From a virus, in IMG/VR virus record IMGVR_UViG_3300037246_002143, positions 1-27,286 of that record: a stretch of DNA of 27,286 nt; one strand, given 5' to 3'. The position numbers and the translations under genes were made by a program. The notes under the pieces are model-generated. The model had not been told where the DNA came from. It saw only the letters and a program-made list of their open reading frames with translations, and searched no databases. The stretch's first letter is position 1. The number at the start of each line of letters is the position of its first letter. Below are positions 14,315 to 23,373 of the stretch, piece by piece.

Positions 14315-17300
14315 GTGCCCACCTATATACTAAATAATGTTGGTGGAACCCTCAATTATGACACACCTGTGGATCTTGGCGATCTTGATGACGATCCGTA
14401 TAACCCAGATGGCGTGTATTGGGTGGCAAATGATGATGGCACTGACACTTTCATGCGCGCCGGATTTGAAAATCCGTCAGATGATCTTCTAGCTGGGGAT
14501 AATTTACAAGAGTATCAAGTCCATGTAGTAAAAGTGGATACACTTGATGGCAACGATCCAACTTTAACGATTGCACTTTATAATGGTGCAACTCCTGTAC
14601 GTGATCTACTAACAGATGAACCTATTGGGAATGACCCTGCTGGTTACACTTTCAGTGTTTTCTGGAATGCAAATGAATTAACTCAAATCAGTGGCAATGC
14701 TGCTGCAATTGGTATTACAGGTAATCGTAGTGGTGGTGGGCCAACTGTTAGACGGGTTGCCGTAGTCGGTGCAGTTCGGTGGATTTCTACAGAAGATACA
14801 GGCGGCGTTACGCATCAAGGCGAAGGAATTGTTGACGGTGATGCTACCGTCGATGATGCGACTGCCGAAGTTGATCATCAAGCGATTGCCGACGTAACCG
14901 GAAGCGCGACTGTTACGCTGGCTACTGCCAGTATGACGCGGGGTGACTTTGCTGATGTAACTGGAATCGCAACTGTAACTTTGGCGACTGGCGCCATAAA
15001 GAAACTTGCCGAAGCCGAAGCCGCAGGTTTGGCTGTTGCATCTGCGCTTGCTGAAGTAGATCATCAGGCCGTCGCTGGGGTTACTGGCGTTGCGACGGTC
15101 GATGCAAGCGCACATTTGAATATTATTCTTGGTGTTCCTTTCGCACCAGACTTTGAAGCTACTGTTATAAATTTCACCGGTTCCTACCTTGATATTGATG
15201 AAGATCCGTATGACATAGATGCAAATTGGATGGATGTTGTAGATGAAACTTCCGTCTGTTTTGGCATTTTTGATCTACCTGATTCGCTTCAATACAAAGT
15301 TGTTCGAGCAGTTGGCTTGCATTCTCTTGCTGTCACCGTTCGCAAGAATGCTTCTGGCGGAACTGATCCAACTGTTGCTGCTCAGATGTTTGATAATGCT
15401 GCCGGAAGAGAAATAGTTGTCGATAATGAAACTGTAACTAGCCTAACATCAGAAGTACACACTGGCACATTCGGTTTAATACATGATCTAGATTACATAA
15501 ATCTTCCATTCTTGCGGGTTGCAATATCTGGTACTTCATCTGGCGATAGAAATATTGATATTGCTGCGATGCGTGTTTACCTTGCGATGGAAGGCACGCG
15601 CATCAAGTCTTCAGTTTCTGGCGCGGCGACAGTAACACTAGCTGATGGTGGTTTAATTAAGATTGGCGCAGCGTCGGTATCTGGCGCAGCAACCATTACT
15701 GATGCTACTGGTGGAATTATTCATCCGGCGGCAGCGTCAGTAACTGGTGTTGCAACAGTTACCCTTGCAACCGCTGACGTTCTAAAAATTGGCGCGGCTG
15801 ACGTTACTGGTGTTGCAACTGTAACGCTTGCAACTGCTGAAGTTTTACACATAGCAGCTGCAACAGTTTCTGGCGTTGCAACCGTAACGCTAGCAACAGC
15901 GAAAGTTGATCTTCAAGCAATCGGTTCGGTAACGGGTGTTGGCGATATTGACGCTGACGCCAATCTTACTTTGCGTGTTCTCGCTTCTGTAACTGGAATC
16001 GCAACCGTTACTTTAGCTACCGCAACTATGGAATATTCCGCGTCGGCAAGTGTAGCTGGCGCTGCAACAATCACCGACGCTGGTGGTGGTTTAAGATTTG
16101 ATGCTGCAGCTGATGTAACTGGCGCGGCAACAATTACTGATGCAACCGCCGAAGTTGATCATAGTGCTATCGCTTCTGTTACTGGCATTTGTACTATCAC
16201 CGACGCAACTGGTGATACCGGCGGTTTCAAACAAGGCGAAGCAGACGTAACAGGAACTGCAACAATAACTGATGCTACCGCCGAAGTTCTTCATATTGCA
16301 TCGGCGTCAGTTACTGGCGTTGCAACAATTACTGATGCGACTGGTGATGTTGGCGGAATTCAAGATGGGGCCGCAAGTGTTACCGGAACTGCAACCGTAA
16401 CGCTTGCGACTGCAATAGTTGAATATAGCGCGAATGCGTCAGTAACTGGCATTGCGACTGTAACACTAGCAACCGCAAAAGTTCTTCATAGCGCGGGCGC
16501 GAGCGTAGCGGGCGCGGCAACTATTTCCGCGCGCGCGCATATGAATATAATTCTCGGTGTTCCATTTGCGCCGAGTGCTCATCTAAATAATATAAATTTC
16601 AGTAACGGCTCTAGTGGTTGGGAACAAATCGACGACGATCCGTTTGACATAGATGCGAATTGGCTAGATATTGTAGATGAAACTAGTTTGGGTTTTTATA
16701 TTTCCGAACTTCCAAGTTCGCTTCAGTATAAAGCCATTAGAGGCATTGATTTACATACCGCCGTGATCACAGTTAGGAAAAATGCTTCTGGCGGAACAGA
16801 TCCAGACACTACTTTATCTATATTTGAAGGTGGTAACTCTAGAGAACATCCGATTCTTTCTGAAACTGTTACGGATTTAGTATCTGAAATTCACTCTGGT
16901 ACATTTAGTTTACTAGATGTTACTGATCTTACAGAATTTAATACTGGAGTCCGTAGCAATACATCAGGTGATAGAGGTGTCGATGTTGCTGCCGTTCGTG
17001 TTTATCTTGCAATGGAAGGAACCCGCATAGCGGCATCAGTTACCGGAGTTGCCACAATCACCGACGCAACTGGTGATATTCTTGGCGGAATTCAAGTTGG
17101 TGCTGCTGACGTAACCGGAATCGCAGCGACGACTGGCGATCTTACCGGAACTTATTCTGCTGATGCGGCTGTTACTGGTGTTGGTGCAATTTCTGCCGAT
17201 GCTGATTTAACTTTAGTTGGTGTTACTTCAGTAACTGGCGTTTGTACCGTCAACGCAAAACCCGGAATCAAACTTTCAACTGCTGCAGCGTCGGTAACTG

Positions 17301-18151
17301 GCGAAGCAATTCTAGATCCTGATTACAGTCATGGTTGGCTAAATATAATTCCTGATCGACCGTTCGCGCCGATTGCTGATAGAGCAGGTTTTGGTTACAC
17401 CGGAACTTTCGATTTTGTCGATGAAGATCCATATGACATTGACGATAATTGGGTAACAGTTGACAACCCCAGCGGAAATTCAAATTACATAGTTGATTTT
17501 GTTGATGCTGCTTGGCTCAAAGCAGTTCACGCGCCTAACGCACACAATTTTGCAATTACCGTTAGAAAAAATGCGGCTGGTGGAACTGATCCGGTTCGAT
17601 TGAATGTTCGCAATACGGATGGCCCAGTTCAAAGAGAAACAATAATAGACGATGAAACAGTAACTAACATAGTTTCTGAAGTTCATACTGGCACATTTAG
17701 TTTATTGTGGGCATTTGCAAACCTAACATTCCCGTCTGGTTCCAACAATTTGCGGATTGCTGTACTTGGGAAAACTTCTGGCGATAGAAATCTTGATATT
17801 GCTGCATTCAGAATGTATATGTCGCTTGAAGGAACGCGCGGCAATGCGTCAGTAACCGGAACAGCAACAGCTATTGCGACTGGTGGAATAGTTGTTAGTG
17901 CTAACGCAAACGTTACAGGAATCGCAGCTGTTTCTGCGAATGCAATTATAAAACGTTCTGCGATTGCTTCAGTTACTGGTGTTGCGTCAGTTAGTGCCGA
18001 ACCAGATTTGATAGAAGCTATTATTCTTGGGCGCATTATTTTTGAAGCAAGAATTTTCAAATCAATCGAAAGTAAAACTAACATTTATAAATCCATAAGA
18101 ACATCAAGCGAACTAACAAAAAGCATTTATACCATGTCAGAGGTTGCATAA
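14315..18151 (+). CDS. Giant modular repeat protein, likely fibre or surface structural protein
   Basis: A 1278-residue protein starting with GTG at 14315; a stop codon lies directly upstream in the same frame, so no earlier start exists. Four related globular domains (about residues 1-160, 266-430, 741-904 and 1005-1175) share a D-P-Y/F-D-I-D motif, A-V-T-V-R-K-N-A-S-G-G-T-D-P and a closing S-G-D-R-N-I-D-I-A-A with Y-L-A-M-E-G-T-R; the first copy is diverged. They are joined by about 27 repeats of roughly 20 residues with the core A-S-V-T-G-V-A-T-V-T-L-A-T-A. The last 40 residues contain three 10-residue K-S-I repeats. No cysteine framework, membrane segment or enzyme motif is seen. The build suggests an elongated beta-structured fibre with carbohydrate-binding-like knobs. 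Its site among head-tail joining genes is unusual. Function is inferred. Confidence 0.75.
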   Translation: MPTYILNNVGGTLNYDTPVDLGDLDDDPYNPDGVYWVANDDGTDTFMRAGFENPSDDLLAGDNLQEYQVHVVKVDTLDGNDPTLTIALYNGATPVRDLLTDEPIGNDPAGYTFSVFWNANELTQISGNAAAIGITGNRSGGGPTVRRVAVVGAVRWISTEDTGGVTHQGEGIVDGDATVDDATAEVDHQAIADVTGSATVTLATASMTRGDFADVTGIATVTLATGAIKKLAEAEAAGLAVASALAEVDHQAVAGVTGVATVDASAHLNIILGVPFAPDFEATVINFTGSYLDIDEDPYDIDANWMDVVDETSVCFGIFDLPDSLQYKVVRAVGLHSLAVTVRKNASGGTDPTVAAQMFDNAAGREIVVDNETVTSLTSEVHTGTFGLIHDLDYINLPFLRVAISGTSSGDRNIDIAAMRVYLAMEGTRIKSSVSGAATVTLADGGLIKIGAASVSGAATITDATGGIIHPAAASVTGVATVTLATADVLKIGAADVTGVATVTLATAEVLHIAAATVSGVATVTLATAKVDLQAIGSVTGVGDIDADANLTLRVLASVTGIATVTLATATMEYSASASVAGAATITDAGGGLRFDAAADVTGAATITDATAEVDHSAIASVTGICTITDATGDTGGFKQGEADVTGTATITDATAEVLHIASASVTGVATITDATGDVGGIQDGAASVTGTATVTLATAIVEYSANASVTGIATVTLATAKVLHSAGASVAGAATISARAHMNIILGVPFAPSAHLNNINFSNGSSGWEQIDDDPFDIDANWLDIVDETSLGFYISELPSSLQYKAIRGIDLHTAVITVRKNASGGTDPDTTLSIFEGGNSREHPILSETVTDLVSEIHSGTFSLLDVTDLTEFNTGVRSNTSGDRGVDVAAVRVYLAMEGTRIAASVTGVATITDATGDILGGIQVGAADVTGIAATTGDLTGTYSADAAVTGVGAISADADLTLVGVTSVTGVCTVNAKPGIKLSTAAASVTGEAILDPDYSHGWLNIIPDRPFAPIADRAGFGYTGTFDFVDEDPYDIDDNWVTVDNPSGNSNYIVDFVDAAWLKAVHAPNAHNFAITVRKNAAGGTDPVRLNVRNTDGPVQRETIIDDETVTNIVSEVHTGTFSLLWAFANLTFPSGSNNLRIAVLGKTSGDRNLDIAAFRMYMSLEGTRGNASVTGTATAIATGGIVVSANANVTGIAAVSANAIIKRSAIASVTGVASVSAEPDLIEAIILGRIIFEARIFKSIESKTNIYKSIRTSSELTKSIYTMSEVA
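15608..16540 (+). repeat. Array of about fifteen 60-bp coding repeats
   Basis: Within the giant protein gene, about fifteen units of 57-69 bp encode S-V-T-G-V-A-T-V-T-L-A-T-A variants in tandem. Two sub-types alternate irregularly, one with T-V-T-L-A-T-A and one with T-I-T-D-A-T. Third-base differences between copies show that the array is old or under protein-level selection rather than newly duplicated. Confidence 0.85.
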
Positions 18152-18729
18152 TGGCTAGGAAATTGATTGATAGATATTCTGATTATGACATAATCAGCAC
18201 AGCGCCAAAACTTTTTAATTACACAACTGATTTAAATGAAGTTGTAAATGACGCTTCTAGCGGTAGTGCATCGTTCAAAGTTTATGACATAAGCAAAGAC
18301 GAACTTATTTTAGCCGATGAAGCAATCGGACAAACTGAATTGAGCGTTACAAATGCTGGCGTATTTAATGAAAATGATTCAGTTGAAGTAACGCAAAATG
18401 ACGAAAGTATTTTGGCGTCAACTGTTAGTTCGGTCGATACTACAGCGGGAACAATAACAATCGCCGACTCACTAACGGTTGCAGCTGATATTGGGCAAAG
18501 AGTTAGAGTTATATTTGGTGCATCTATTTCTATGACAGAGTTTGGAACAGCAAATTTGAATACTCGCAATTGGGGTTACATTGGTATTCTTGAAAATACA
18601 CATGTCGCTCATTATGATGTTAGGGCCAAAGAAGGGCTCAACGTTGACATAGAAGTAAAAGTAACCAATAGTGTTATGACTTCTACTGATATTATCTGTG
18701 CAACCATAAAAGAAGATGATTGTGAGTAA
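18151..18729 (+). CDS. Structural protein of unknown function, partner candidate of the repeat protein
   Basis: A 192-residue protein whose ATG shares its first base with the preceding stop codon (TAATG), so its translation is likely coupled to the giant repeat protein. Residues 1-40 look helical and polar; residues about 45-125 form a beta-rich module (D-E-L-I-L-A-D, T-E-L-S-V-T-N-A-G, N-D-S-V-E-V, T-I-T-I-A-D-S-L, Q-R-V-R-V-I-F-G) of a kind often found as an insert or stand-alone domain in phage structural proteins. The C-terminus is again strand-like. I do not recognise a named family. It may link the fibre to the neck, but this is only suggested by gene order. Confidence 0.6.
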   Translation: MARKLIDRYSDYDIISTAPKLFNYTTDLNEVVNDASSGSASFKVYDISKDELILADEAIGQTELSVTNAGVFNENDSVEVTQNDESILASTVSSVDTTAGTITIADSLTVAADIGQRVRVIFGASISMTEFGTANLNTRNWGYIGILENTHVAHYDVRAKEGLNVDIEVKVTNSVMTSTDIICATIKEDDCE

Positions 18730-19108
18730 AGACATAATCAAGAGAAAAAGCAGAGTTTCATGTATCGGTGACATGAGAGAAAGAATTAAGCTACATGATC
18801 GCGCGTTGCGCGTGCCCGAATTTGGAAACTCTGATTTTTCTGAAAAATTTAGTGGAACAAAAACTGTTTGGGCAAATGTTAAAACTGTATCGGGGCAAAC
18901 ATTCTTTACCGGGGCAAATATTGACGTTAGTTTAACACATTCAATAGTCATTCGATATGACGAATCTGTAACTTCTGAAACTTGGGTTGAATTGAATAAC
19001 AACAATTTGAAGATTATTAGCGTTGAAGATTTAGATGAGCGACACGAATTTTTGCGGCTTCGATGCACCGAGCGTGGTGATAAGGATTTAGGAGCGGCGC
19101 AAGCATGA
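18716..19108 (+). CDS. Head closure / head-tail adaptor protein
   Basis: A 130-residue protein with the pattern of SPP1 gp16-like and phage head-tail joining proteins: M-R-E-R-I-K-L-H-D-R near residue 20, D-F-S-E-K-F with V-W-A-N-V-K-T after it, T-H-S-I-V-I-R-Y-D, and the late motif V-E-D-L-D-E-R-H-E-F-L-R-L-R-C-T-E-R-G. These proteins form a ring below the connector that plugs the filled head. ATG 18716 overlaps the previous gene by 14 nt; GTG at 18722 is a possible alternative. The end overlaps the next gene as ATGA. Confidence 0.85.
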   Translation: MIVSKDIIKRKSRVSCIGDMRERIKLHDRALRVPEFGNSDFSEKFSGTKTVWANVKTVSGQTFFTGANIDVSLTHSIVIRYDESVTSETWVELNNNNLKIISVEDLDERHEFLRLRCTERGDKDLGAAQA

Positions 19109-19611
19109 AAAGCGCAATTGGTGTTGAGTCTAGTCTTGGAAACAAAAAGGTGTTTCGAGAAATAAATCGCATTCGGCCAAAGGCTAGAATGGCGATTAGA
19201 AATGCTTGGTTTGATATCGGTAAAGATTTGAAGAACGAAGCTAACACAGAAATAAAACGCAAACCGAAAGGCGGAAAAACATATTACATCAGAATGAAAA
19301 GCGGAAATTATAGAAGGCATGTCGCTTCCGCTCCGGGTGAAACGCACGCGAATTTAAGTGGTGCATTGCGGAAATCTGTTAGTTGGAAAGTTCACGGTTA
19401 TTATCGAATGGATTTCGGATATGGTTTTGCAACTGGTCCGAGTAGCAGAGCGCCAGAATATGACCATGTTATCGAAGACGGATTTGAATTTAAAGATGGA
19501 CGAAAAATACTAGCGCGCCCTAGCATTGGGAACGCTGTTAAAAAAATTCAAAGAAATGCGACTAACGAATTTCATCGACAAATTGCAAGAGAATTCAAGA
19601 GAGTTAAATGA
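19105..19611 (+). CDS. HK97 gp10-like tail/neck completion protein
   Basis: A 168-residue basic protein, joined to its neighbours by ATGA overlaps on both sides. It has a lysine/arginine-rich helix-forming N-terminal half (R-P-K-A-R-M-A-I-R-N-A-W-F-D-I-G), a short loop H-V-A-S-A-P-G-E-T-H-A-N-L-S-G-A-L-R-K-S, and G-Y-G-F-A-T-G, D-G-R-K-I-L-A-R-P segments. The A-P-G-E-(x)n-L-S-G-L/A-R-S pattern is characteristic of the gp10-like group, which acts at the head-tail joint. The order closure, gp10-like, terminator is conserved across many phages, which supports the call. Confidence 0.82.
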   Translation: MKSAIGVESSLGNKKVFREINRIRPKARMAIRNAWFDIGKDLKNEANTEIKRKPKGGKTYYIRMKSGNYRRHVASAPGETHANLSGALRKSVSWKVHGYYRMDFGYGFATGPSSRAPEYDHVIEDGFEFKDGRKILARPSIGNAVKKIQRNATNEFHRQIAREFKRVK

Positions 19612-20699
19612 GAGCATCTAGCATCATTTCACAATTAAGTGTTTTGCTCCCCCAGCTTACAGATAAATTCACAACTGATATCGACGTTTTGAGCGTCACT
19701 AGATCAGGAACTGAAATGACGGTTATTTGTAATGAGCAGCATGGGCTAGAAGTCGGTCAAGCGTTTGCTGTTACCGGAACTGATGTTCCAATTGCCATTT
19801 CGTCATTGACTAGATCGGGCATAGTTGGAACTTTGGTAACTGCAACTAATCATGATTTGACTAACGCGGTCGCTACTTCAATTAGAATTACCGGCGCTAC
19901 AGAATCTGAATTTAACGGAACGTTTGTGCGAACTAACATAGTCAATCGCAAAACAATCACGTTTGTAATGGCTGATTCTGGTGCTGTTACTGCTACTGGT
20001 TCCCCGATTTTGCGGGACGCTGAATCTAAATTGCGTGATTACAATACAACTTATGAAGTTGACGACGTTATCGACGCTGCAACTTTTAAGTTTACACATT
20101 CAGTTACTGGTTTGACTGACCCTAACGGAACGATTGTTATCAGAACCAAACCTAGAATTTCGTCCGGTATCAATATCGAAAGAATTATGGCCGCATATAC
20201 AGAATCAGAGGTTGACGAATATTGGGCGTTTGTAGTTCTTGACGGTGTAACCGCTTCGCAAAGTAGACTAATCGAATCTGATGCTTTGGATAACATCCAA
20301 CGCAATGCTAGTTTTCGACAACAAATTATAGAACCTTTTTCGGTGTATGTTTTTATTCCCGTCGAAAGCGAAATCGCTGCAAGGGAATCACGCGACGAAG
20401 CTTCTGATTTGCTTCGCCCGCTTTTGAGATCACTTTTGTTTAGTCGAATAAGCACCGGACTTTATTCAGACGTACAAAACCCTGTGCAATTTGTCGGGCA
20501 TGATGTATTCAACTATGATTCGTCTGTGTATGTCCACGCATACAACTTTCAACAAGTCGCTGATATTTACGAAGAAGATACTGTTGGTCCCGATCTTGAT
20601 GTTGCTTTTCGTGAAATTGATTTCAGTATTTTTAGCGACTTTGGAACGCAAGTTGAATTCATGCAAGGAACGCCTAATTTGGATGATACCCCACTCTAG
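19608..20699 (+). CDS. Tail terminator-like protein with inserted beta domains
   Basis: A 363-residue protein in the place of the Mu gp37-like tail terminator, directly before the gp38-like protein and sheath. The N-terminal 25 residues and the C-terminal part (about 190-363, with Y-W-A-F-V-V-L, F-R-Q-Q-I-I-E-P-F-S-V-Y-V-F-I-P and D-L-L-R-P-L-L-R-S-L-L) fit a terminator of about 180-200 residues. Between them lie about 160 extra residues with two similar beta units, starting L-S-V-T-R-S-G-T and L-T-R-S-G-I-V-G, and containing I-T-G-(x)n-F-N-G-T-F, a module seen in other phage structural proteins. Terminators stop tube growth and bind the head. The insert is the odd feature; it may project outward. 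The terminator role is inferred mainly from synteny. Confidence 0.65.
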   Translation: MRASSIISQLSVLLPQLTDKFTTDIDVLSVTRSGTEMTVICNEQHGLEVGQAFAVTGTDVPIAISSLTRSGIVGTLVTATNHDLTNAVATSIRITGATESEFNGTFVRTNIVNRKTITFVMADSGAVTATGSPILRDAESKLRDYNTTYEVDDVIDAATFKFTHSVTGLTDPNGTIVIRTKPRISSGINIERIMAAYTESEVDEYWAFVVLDGVTASQSRLIESDALDNIQRNASFRQQIIEPFSVYVFIPVESEIAARESRDEASDLLRPLLRSLLFSRISTGLYSDVQNPVQFVGHDVFNYDSSVYVHAYNFQQVADIYEEDTVGPDLDVAFREIDFSIFSDFGTQVEFMQGTPNLDDTPL

Positions 20700-20707
20700 G
20701 AGAAATT

Positions 20708-20920
20708 ATGTTTATCCAAATAGAAGTTAAAAAAGATCTTGGTGATTACAAAGCCGGGGATATCATTAGTGTTGCTAGTCATGATGGTGTTCCTATTGAT
20801 AATTTTTGGCGACGACGTTTACAAGATGCAACGTTTGATGATTGCTGTTCGATTGTTAAGCCAGCTGTAAAGGAAGAAGTAACTAAAAATGTTAGTTACA
20901 AAACTAAGGAGAAAGAATAA
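20708..20920 (+). CDS. Mu gp38-like small protein (DUF2635-type)
   Basis: A 70-residue protein between terminator and sheath, the same place as gp38 in Mu. The V-P-I-D-N-F-W-R-R-R-L-Q-D-A stretch (about residues 27-40) matches the W-R-R-R-L-x-D ending typical of this small family. TAGGAG stands just before the ATG. The last 20 residues are charged. The stop overlaps the sheath ATG by 1 nt. The role is unknown, presumably in tail assembly. Confidence 0.75.
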   Translation: MFIQIEVKKDLGDYKAGDIISVASHDGVPIDNFWRRRLQDATFDDCCSIVKPAVKEEVTKNVSYKTKEKE

Positions 20921-22479
20921 TGGGCGGAACGCAAATTCTGCAGCCTGAAGTTTCGATATCGCTGGCGAACGCAGATCGCGCAGTCAGCAACACAGATCAA
21001 AAAGTGCTTATTGTTGGTCAACAAGTAGCGGCGGCGACCGCTGTTAGTGGTGAATTGCAAGCAAACCTTGCGAGTACGGGCGCGCCCGAAAACGCTTTGT
21101 TTGGTGAAGCTTCGCAAGTTGCCGCAATGGTTCGCGCGTTTCGAGCGATCAACCCGCTAGTTCAAGTTGATGTTATTCCGCTTGATGACGCTGCCGGAAC
21201 CGCTGGCACTAAAGTAATTACCATTGTTGGAACATCAAGTGAAGCCGGGACACTGGTAGTTGTAGCAGGATCTGAAACGCTTCACAGATATGAAATTGCT
21301 GTAGCGGATTTGGATACACCTACAATTATTGGTGACGCAATCGAAGCTGCAATTAATGGGGATTCAAAGTGTCCCTATACTGCTTCAAATTCAACAGGAA
21401 CTGTTACGCTTACTGCTGACAATAAGGGAACTGTTGCAAATGATCTTGGAGTTGAAACTTCAGGAATAATCGCTGGCGTTACAGGAATGGCAGTTACAAT
21501 TGGCGTTACCGGCGCAACTGATCCAACACTTACTGATATTTTGGATGTTGCAACAGATCGTTATCAGGGAATCGTTTGGCCGTTTGTTGTTGGTGCTGCG
21601 CTTGACACTTTGCTTTTGTGGCTTGATGCTAGATTCAATCCTGATAATGCGATTGAAGACGGCGTTGCGTTTTCTACCATTGTCCAATCTTACGCAAATG
21701 TTCTTGCTGCTGGCAATGCGGAGAATTCGCCGAGTCTGGTTATTTTTGGTGATAAGCTAGAAGCTGAAACTAACTATCAGGGACCAGCGCAAAATGAGCC
21801 TACTTATTCTAAGTCGGCAATGTTTGCAGCTGTTCGTTCGTTGCGACTAACACCAGACGCTTCGATTTCTAGATATCTAACTAGTTCGGCATCTTTGGAT
21901 CAATTTGGTGGCCCTGCGCTAGCGTCGTTGCCTTATTTCAACACTCCAATTCCGCAAATGCCTAACATTAAAGCGCCGCGCGGTTGGACTACTGGCGAAG
22001 TTGAATTGCTTCTTGCTGCTGGCGTTTCTGTTATTGGCGCGAATGCTACTGGTACTGCTGCGTTGGCTGGCGAAGTAGTGACAACGTACAAAACCGATAG
22101 TGGAGCAAATGCGGATATTACTTGGAAGTTTTTGAATTATGTTGATACTTCTAGTGGTGTTCGTGAATACATGTTTAGTAATTACAAGAGTCGATTTGCT
22201 CAATCTCGATTGACTGCGGGTAGTGTTAGTCGCGGGCGCGATATGGCAAATGATGTAATTATCAGAGCATACACAGAGCAGCTTTACAAAGATCTTGCTG
22301 GCCCGAATTATGTTTTGGTCCAAAATGGTGAAGATGCTTTTGTGTATTTCAAGGAAAACCTAACGGTGACACTTGATCTTGATCTTGGCAAAGCAACACT
22401 AACAATGTTTGTGCCTATCGTGACACAACTTCGCCAAATTATTGCGACTATCAAAATCGCATTTGATACGGAGATCTAA
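20920..22479 (+). CDS. Contractile tail sheath protein (Mu gpL-like)
   Basis: A 519-residue sheath subunit. Visible family features are the N-terminal P-E-V-S-I-S-L-A segment, a Rossmann-like stretch with V-L-I-V-G-Q-Q near residue 30, the F-G-E-A-S-Q-V-A-A-M-V-R-A-F-R motif (about 66-80), I-V-W-P-F-V-V-G, and a C-terminal half with W-T-T-G-E-V-E-L-L-L-A-A-G-V and I-I-R-A-Y-T-E-Q-L-Y-K-D-L, ending in the strand that swaps between subunits. Gly/Ala/Thr-rich stretches near 100-200 form the outward domain. It polymerises round the tube and contracts at infection. AAGGAG (20906-20911) gives a strong start. Together with the tube gene it proves a contractile tail. Confidence 0.95.
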   Translation: MGGTQILQPEVSISLANADRAVSNTDQKVLIVGQQVAAATAVSGELQANLASTGAPENALFGEASQVAAMVRAFRAINPLVQVDVIPLDDAAGTAGTKVITIVGTSSEAGTLVVVAGSETLHRYEIAVADLDTPTIIGDAIEAAINGDSKCPYTASNSTGTVTLTADNKGTVANDLGVETSGIIAGVTGMAVTIGVTGATDPTLTDILDVATDRYQGIVWPFVVGAALDTLLLWLDARFNPDNAIEDGVAFSTIVQSYANVLAAGNAENSPSLVIFGDKLEAETNYQGPAQNEPTYSKSAMFAAVRSLRLTPDASISRYLTSSASLDQFGGPALASLPYFNTPIPQMPNIKAPRGWTTGEVELLLAAGVSVIGANATGTAALAGEVVTTYKTDSGANADITWKFLNYVDTSSGVREYMFSNYKSRFAQSRLTAGSVSRGRDMANDVIIRAYTEQLYKDLAGPNYVLVQNGEDAFVYFKENLTVTLDLDLGKATLTMFVPIVTQLRQIIATIKIAFDTEI

Positions 22480-22484
22480 GAAAA

Positions 22485-22877
22485 ATGCCCATTCAACTAT
22501 CTGACGCAACTTTGCTTGTTAATGATGAAGTTATAATGATTGTTGCAAATTCGTTGAAGTATACTGAAGGCTTCGGCGAACAAACGGTTCGCGCTGGTTC
22601 CGTCGGTGGTGGTGCTGTTGAGCAGATTTATTCGCGTGACGTTGAATCTTCGCTGAGTAAAATCATGTTTGAATTGCATACAACGCCAGAAAACGTGAAA
22701 TTGGCGAGAACGTGGAAAGCAAATGCCAATCAAAATGTTGTGCAAATCGCTGGGAAAACTACTGAGGGTGACGTTACCAGAACATTCACCCAAGCCGCTT
22801 TTACTGGCGACCCTGAAATTGAAATCAGTACCGAAGGCGTTATTGGCATCGAATTCATGTCCAACGCAGCTATCTAA
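22485..22877 (+). CDS. Tail tube protein (Mu gpM-like)
   Basis: A 130-residue protein directly after the sheath gene (5-bp gap). It has the small-tube pattern: an N-terminal strand with L-S-D-A-T-L-L-V-N, L-K-Y-T-E-G-F-G-E-Q-T-V-R-A, a middle I-M-F-E-L-H-T-T-P-E-N, R-T-F-T-Q-A-A-F-T-G-D-P-E-I and I-S-T-E-G-V-I-G-I-E-F. Tube proteins stack as hexamer rings to form the DNA channel inside the sheath. Length and synteny agree with Mu gpM. Confidence 0.9.
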   Translation: MPIQLSDATLLVNDEVIMIVANSLKYTEGFGEQTVRAGSVGGGAVEQIYSRDVESSLSKIMFELHTTPENVKLARTWKANANQNVVQIAGKTTEGDVTRTFTQAAFTGDPEIEISTEGVIGIEFMSNAAI

Positions 22878-22897
22878 AAAGGAGATAGGCACCCGCT

Positions 22898-23365
22898 ATG
22901 CTTGACGAAAATGAAACAGAATTCCAATATATTTTGCAGATGAAATTCAGTTATGCAAACAAAGGTGAAACTGTGCAAGCAGAATTCATAACTTTGTCTG
23001 CGCCGACTTCGCGCACAACGCGCGAATGCGCGGCACTAAAACAAGCTTTTTTTAGGGCGACAAATGATCAAAGCACAACAACCACAACAAAAGAATCTGA
23101 CGATGATCTTGATATTGATGGGTCTGACGTTATGGCTTTGCTGGCCATTTCTACTAGTGTTGATCTTCCTGACGTTATGGATATTGGGAAGAAGCTTTTT
23201 CAGATGCCGGGAATCGCTTTGGTTGATGGTGAAACAAAATTGGGAAGTACTTTGATTGATCGAATGAGCGTCGATGATTTTGAATCAATGCTAGGCGATT
23301 ATCTTGTAAATTTTATTCTAGCATTTTCATTGAGGAAAATGAAAGCCAAATCATTCAAGGCATAA
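22898..23365 (+). CDS. Tail assembly chaperone, first frame (Mu gp41-like)
   Basis: A 155-residue acidic protein between the tube and tape measure genes, the fixed position of tail assembly chaperones. It has an N-terminal strand-like region, a polar Thr/Ser-rich linker with D-D-D-L-D-I-D, and a helical C-terminus (D-D-F-E-S-M-L-G-D-Y-L-V-N-F). AAGGAG lies at about 22880, some 12 bp before the ATG, which is longer than usual. The -1 frame is open from 23284 to 23490, so a programmed frameshift could join this protein to the product at 23374. Chaperones of this type coat the tape measure before the tube is built and are absent from the virion. Confidence 0.8.
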   Translation: MLDENETEFQYILQMKFSYANKGETVQAEFITLSAPTSRTTRECAALKQAFFRATNDQSTTTTTKESDDDLDIDGSDVMALLAISTSVDLPDVMDIGKKLFQMPGIALVDGETKLGSTLIDRMSVDDFESMLGDYLVNFILAFSLRKMKAKSFKA

Positions 23366-23373
23366 CAAATCTA

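Noticed and set aside
15608-16540. 60-bp repeats considered as CRISPR or non-coding satellite DNA
   Set aside because: They keep one reading frame throughout and differ mainly at third codon positions, as in a protein repeat.
18472-19347. Long reverse-strand ORF (291 codons) opposite the closure and gp10-like genes
   Set aside because: It spans three overlapping genes with clear family patterns on the + strand; its product shows no motif and is rich in Ser, Cys and Phe.
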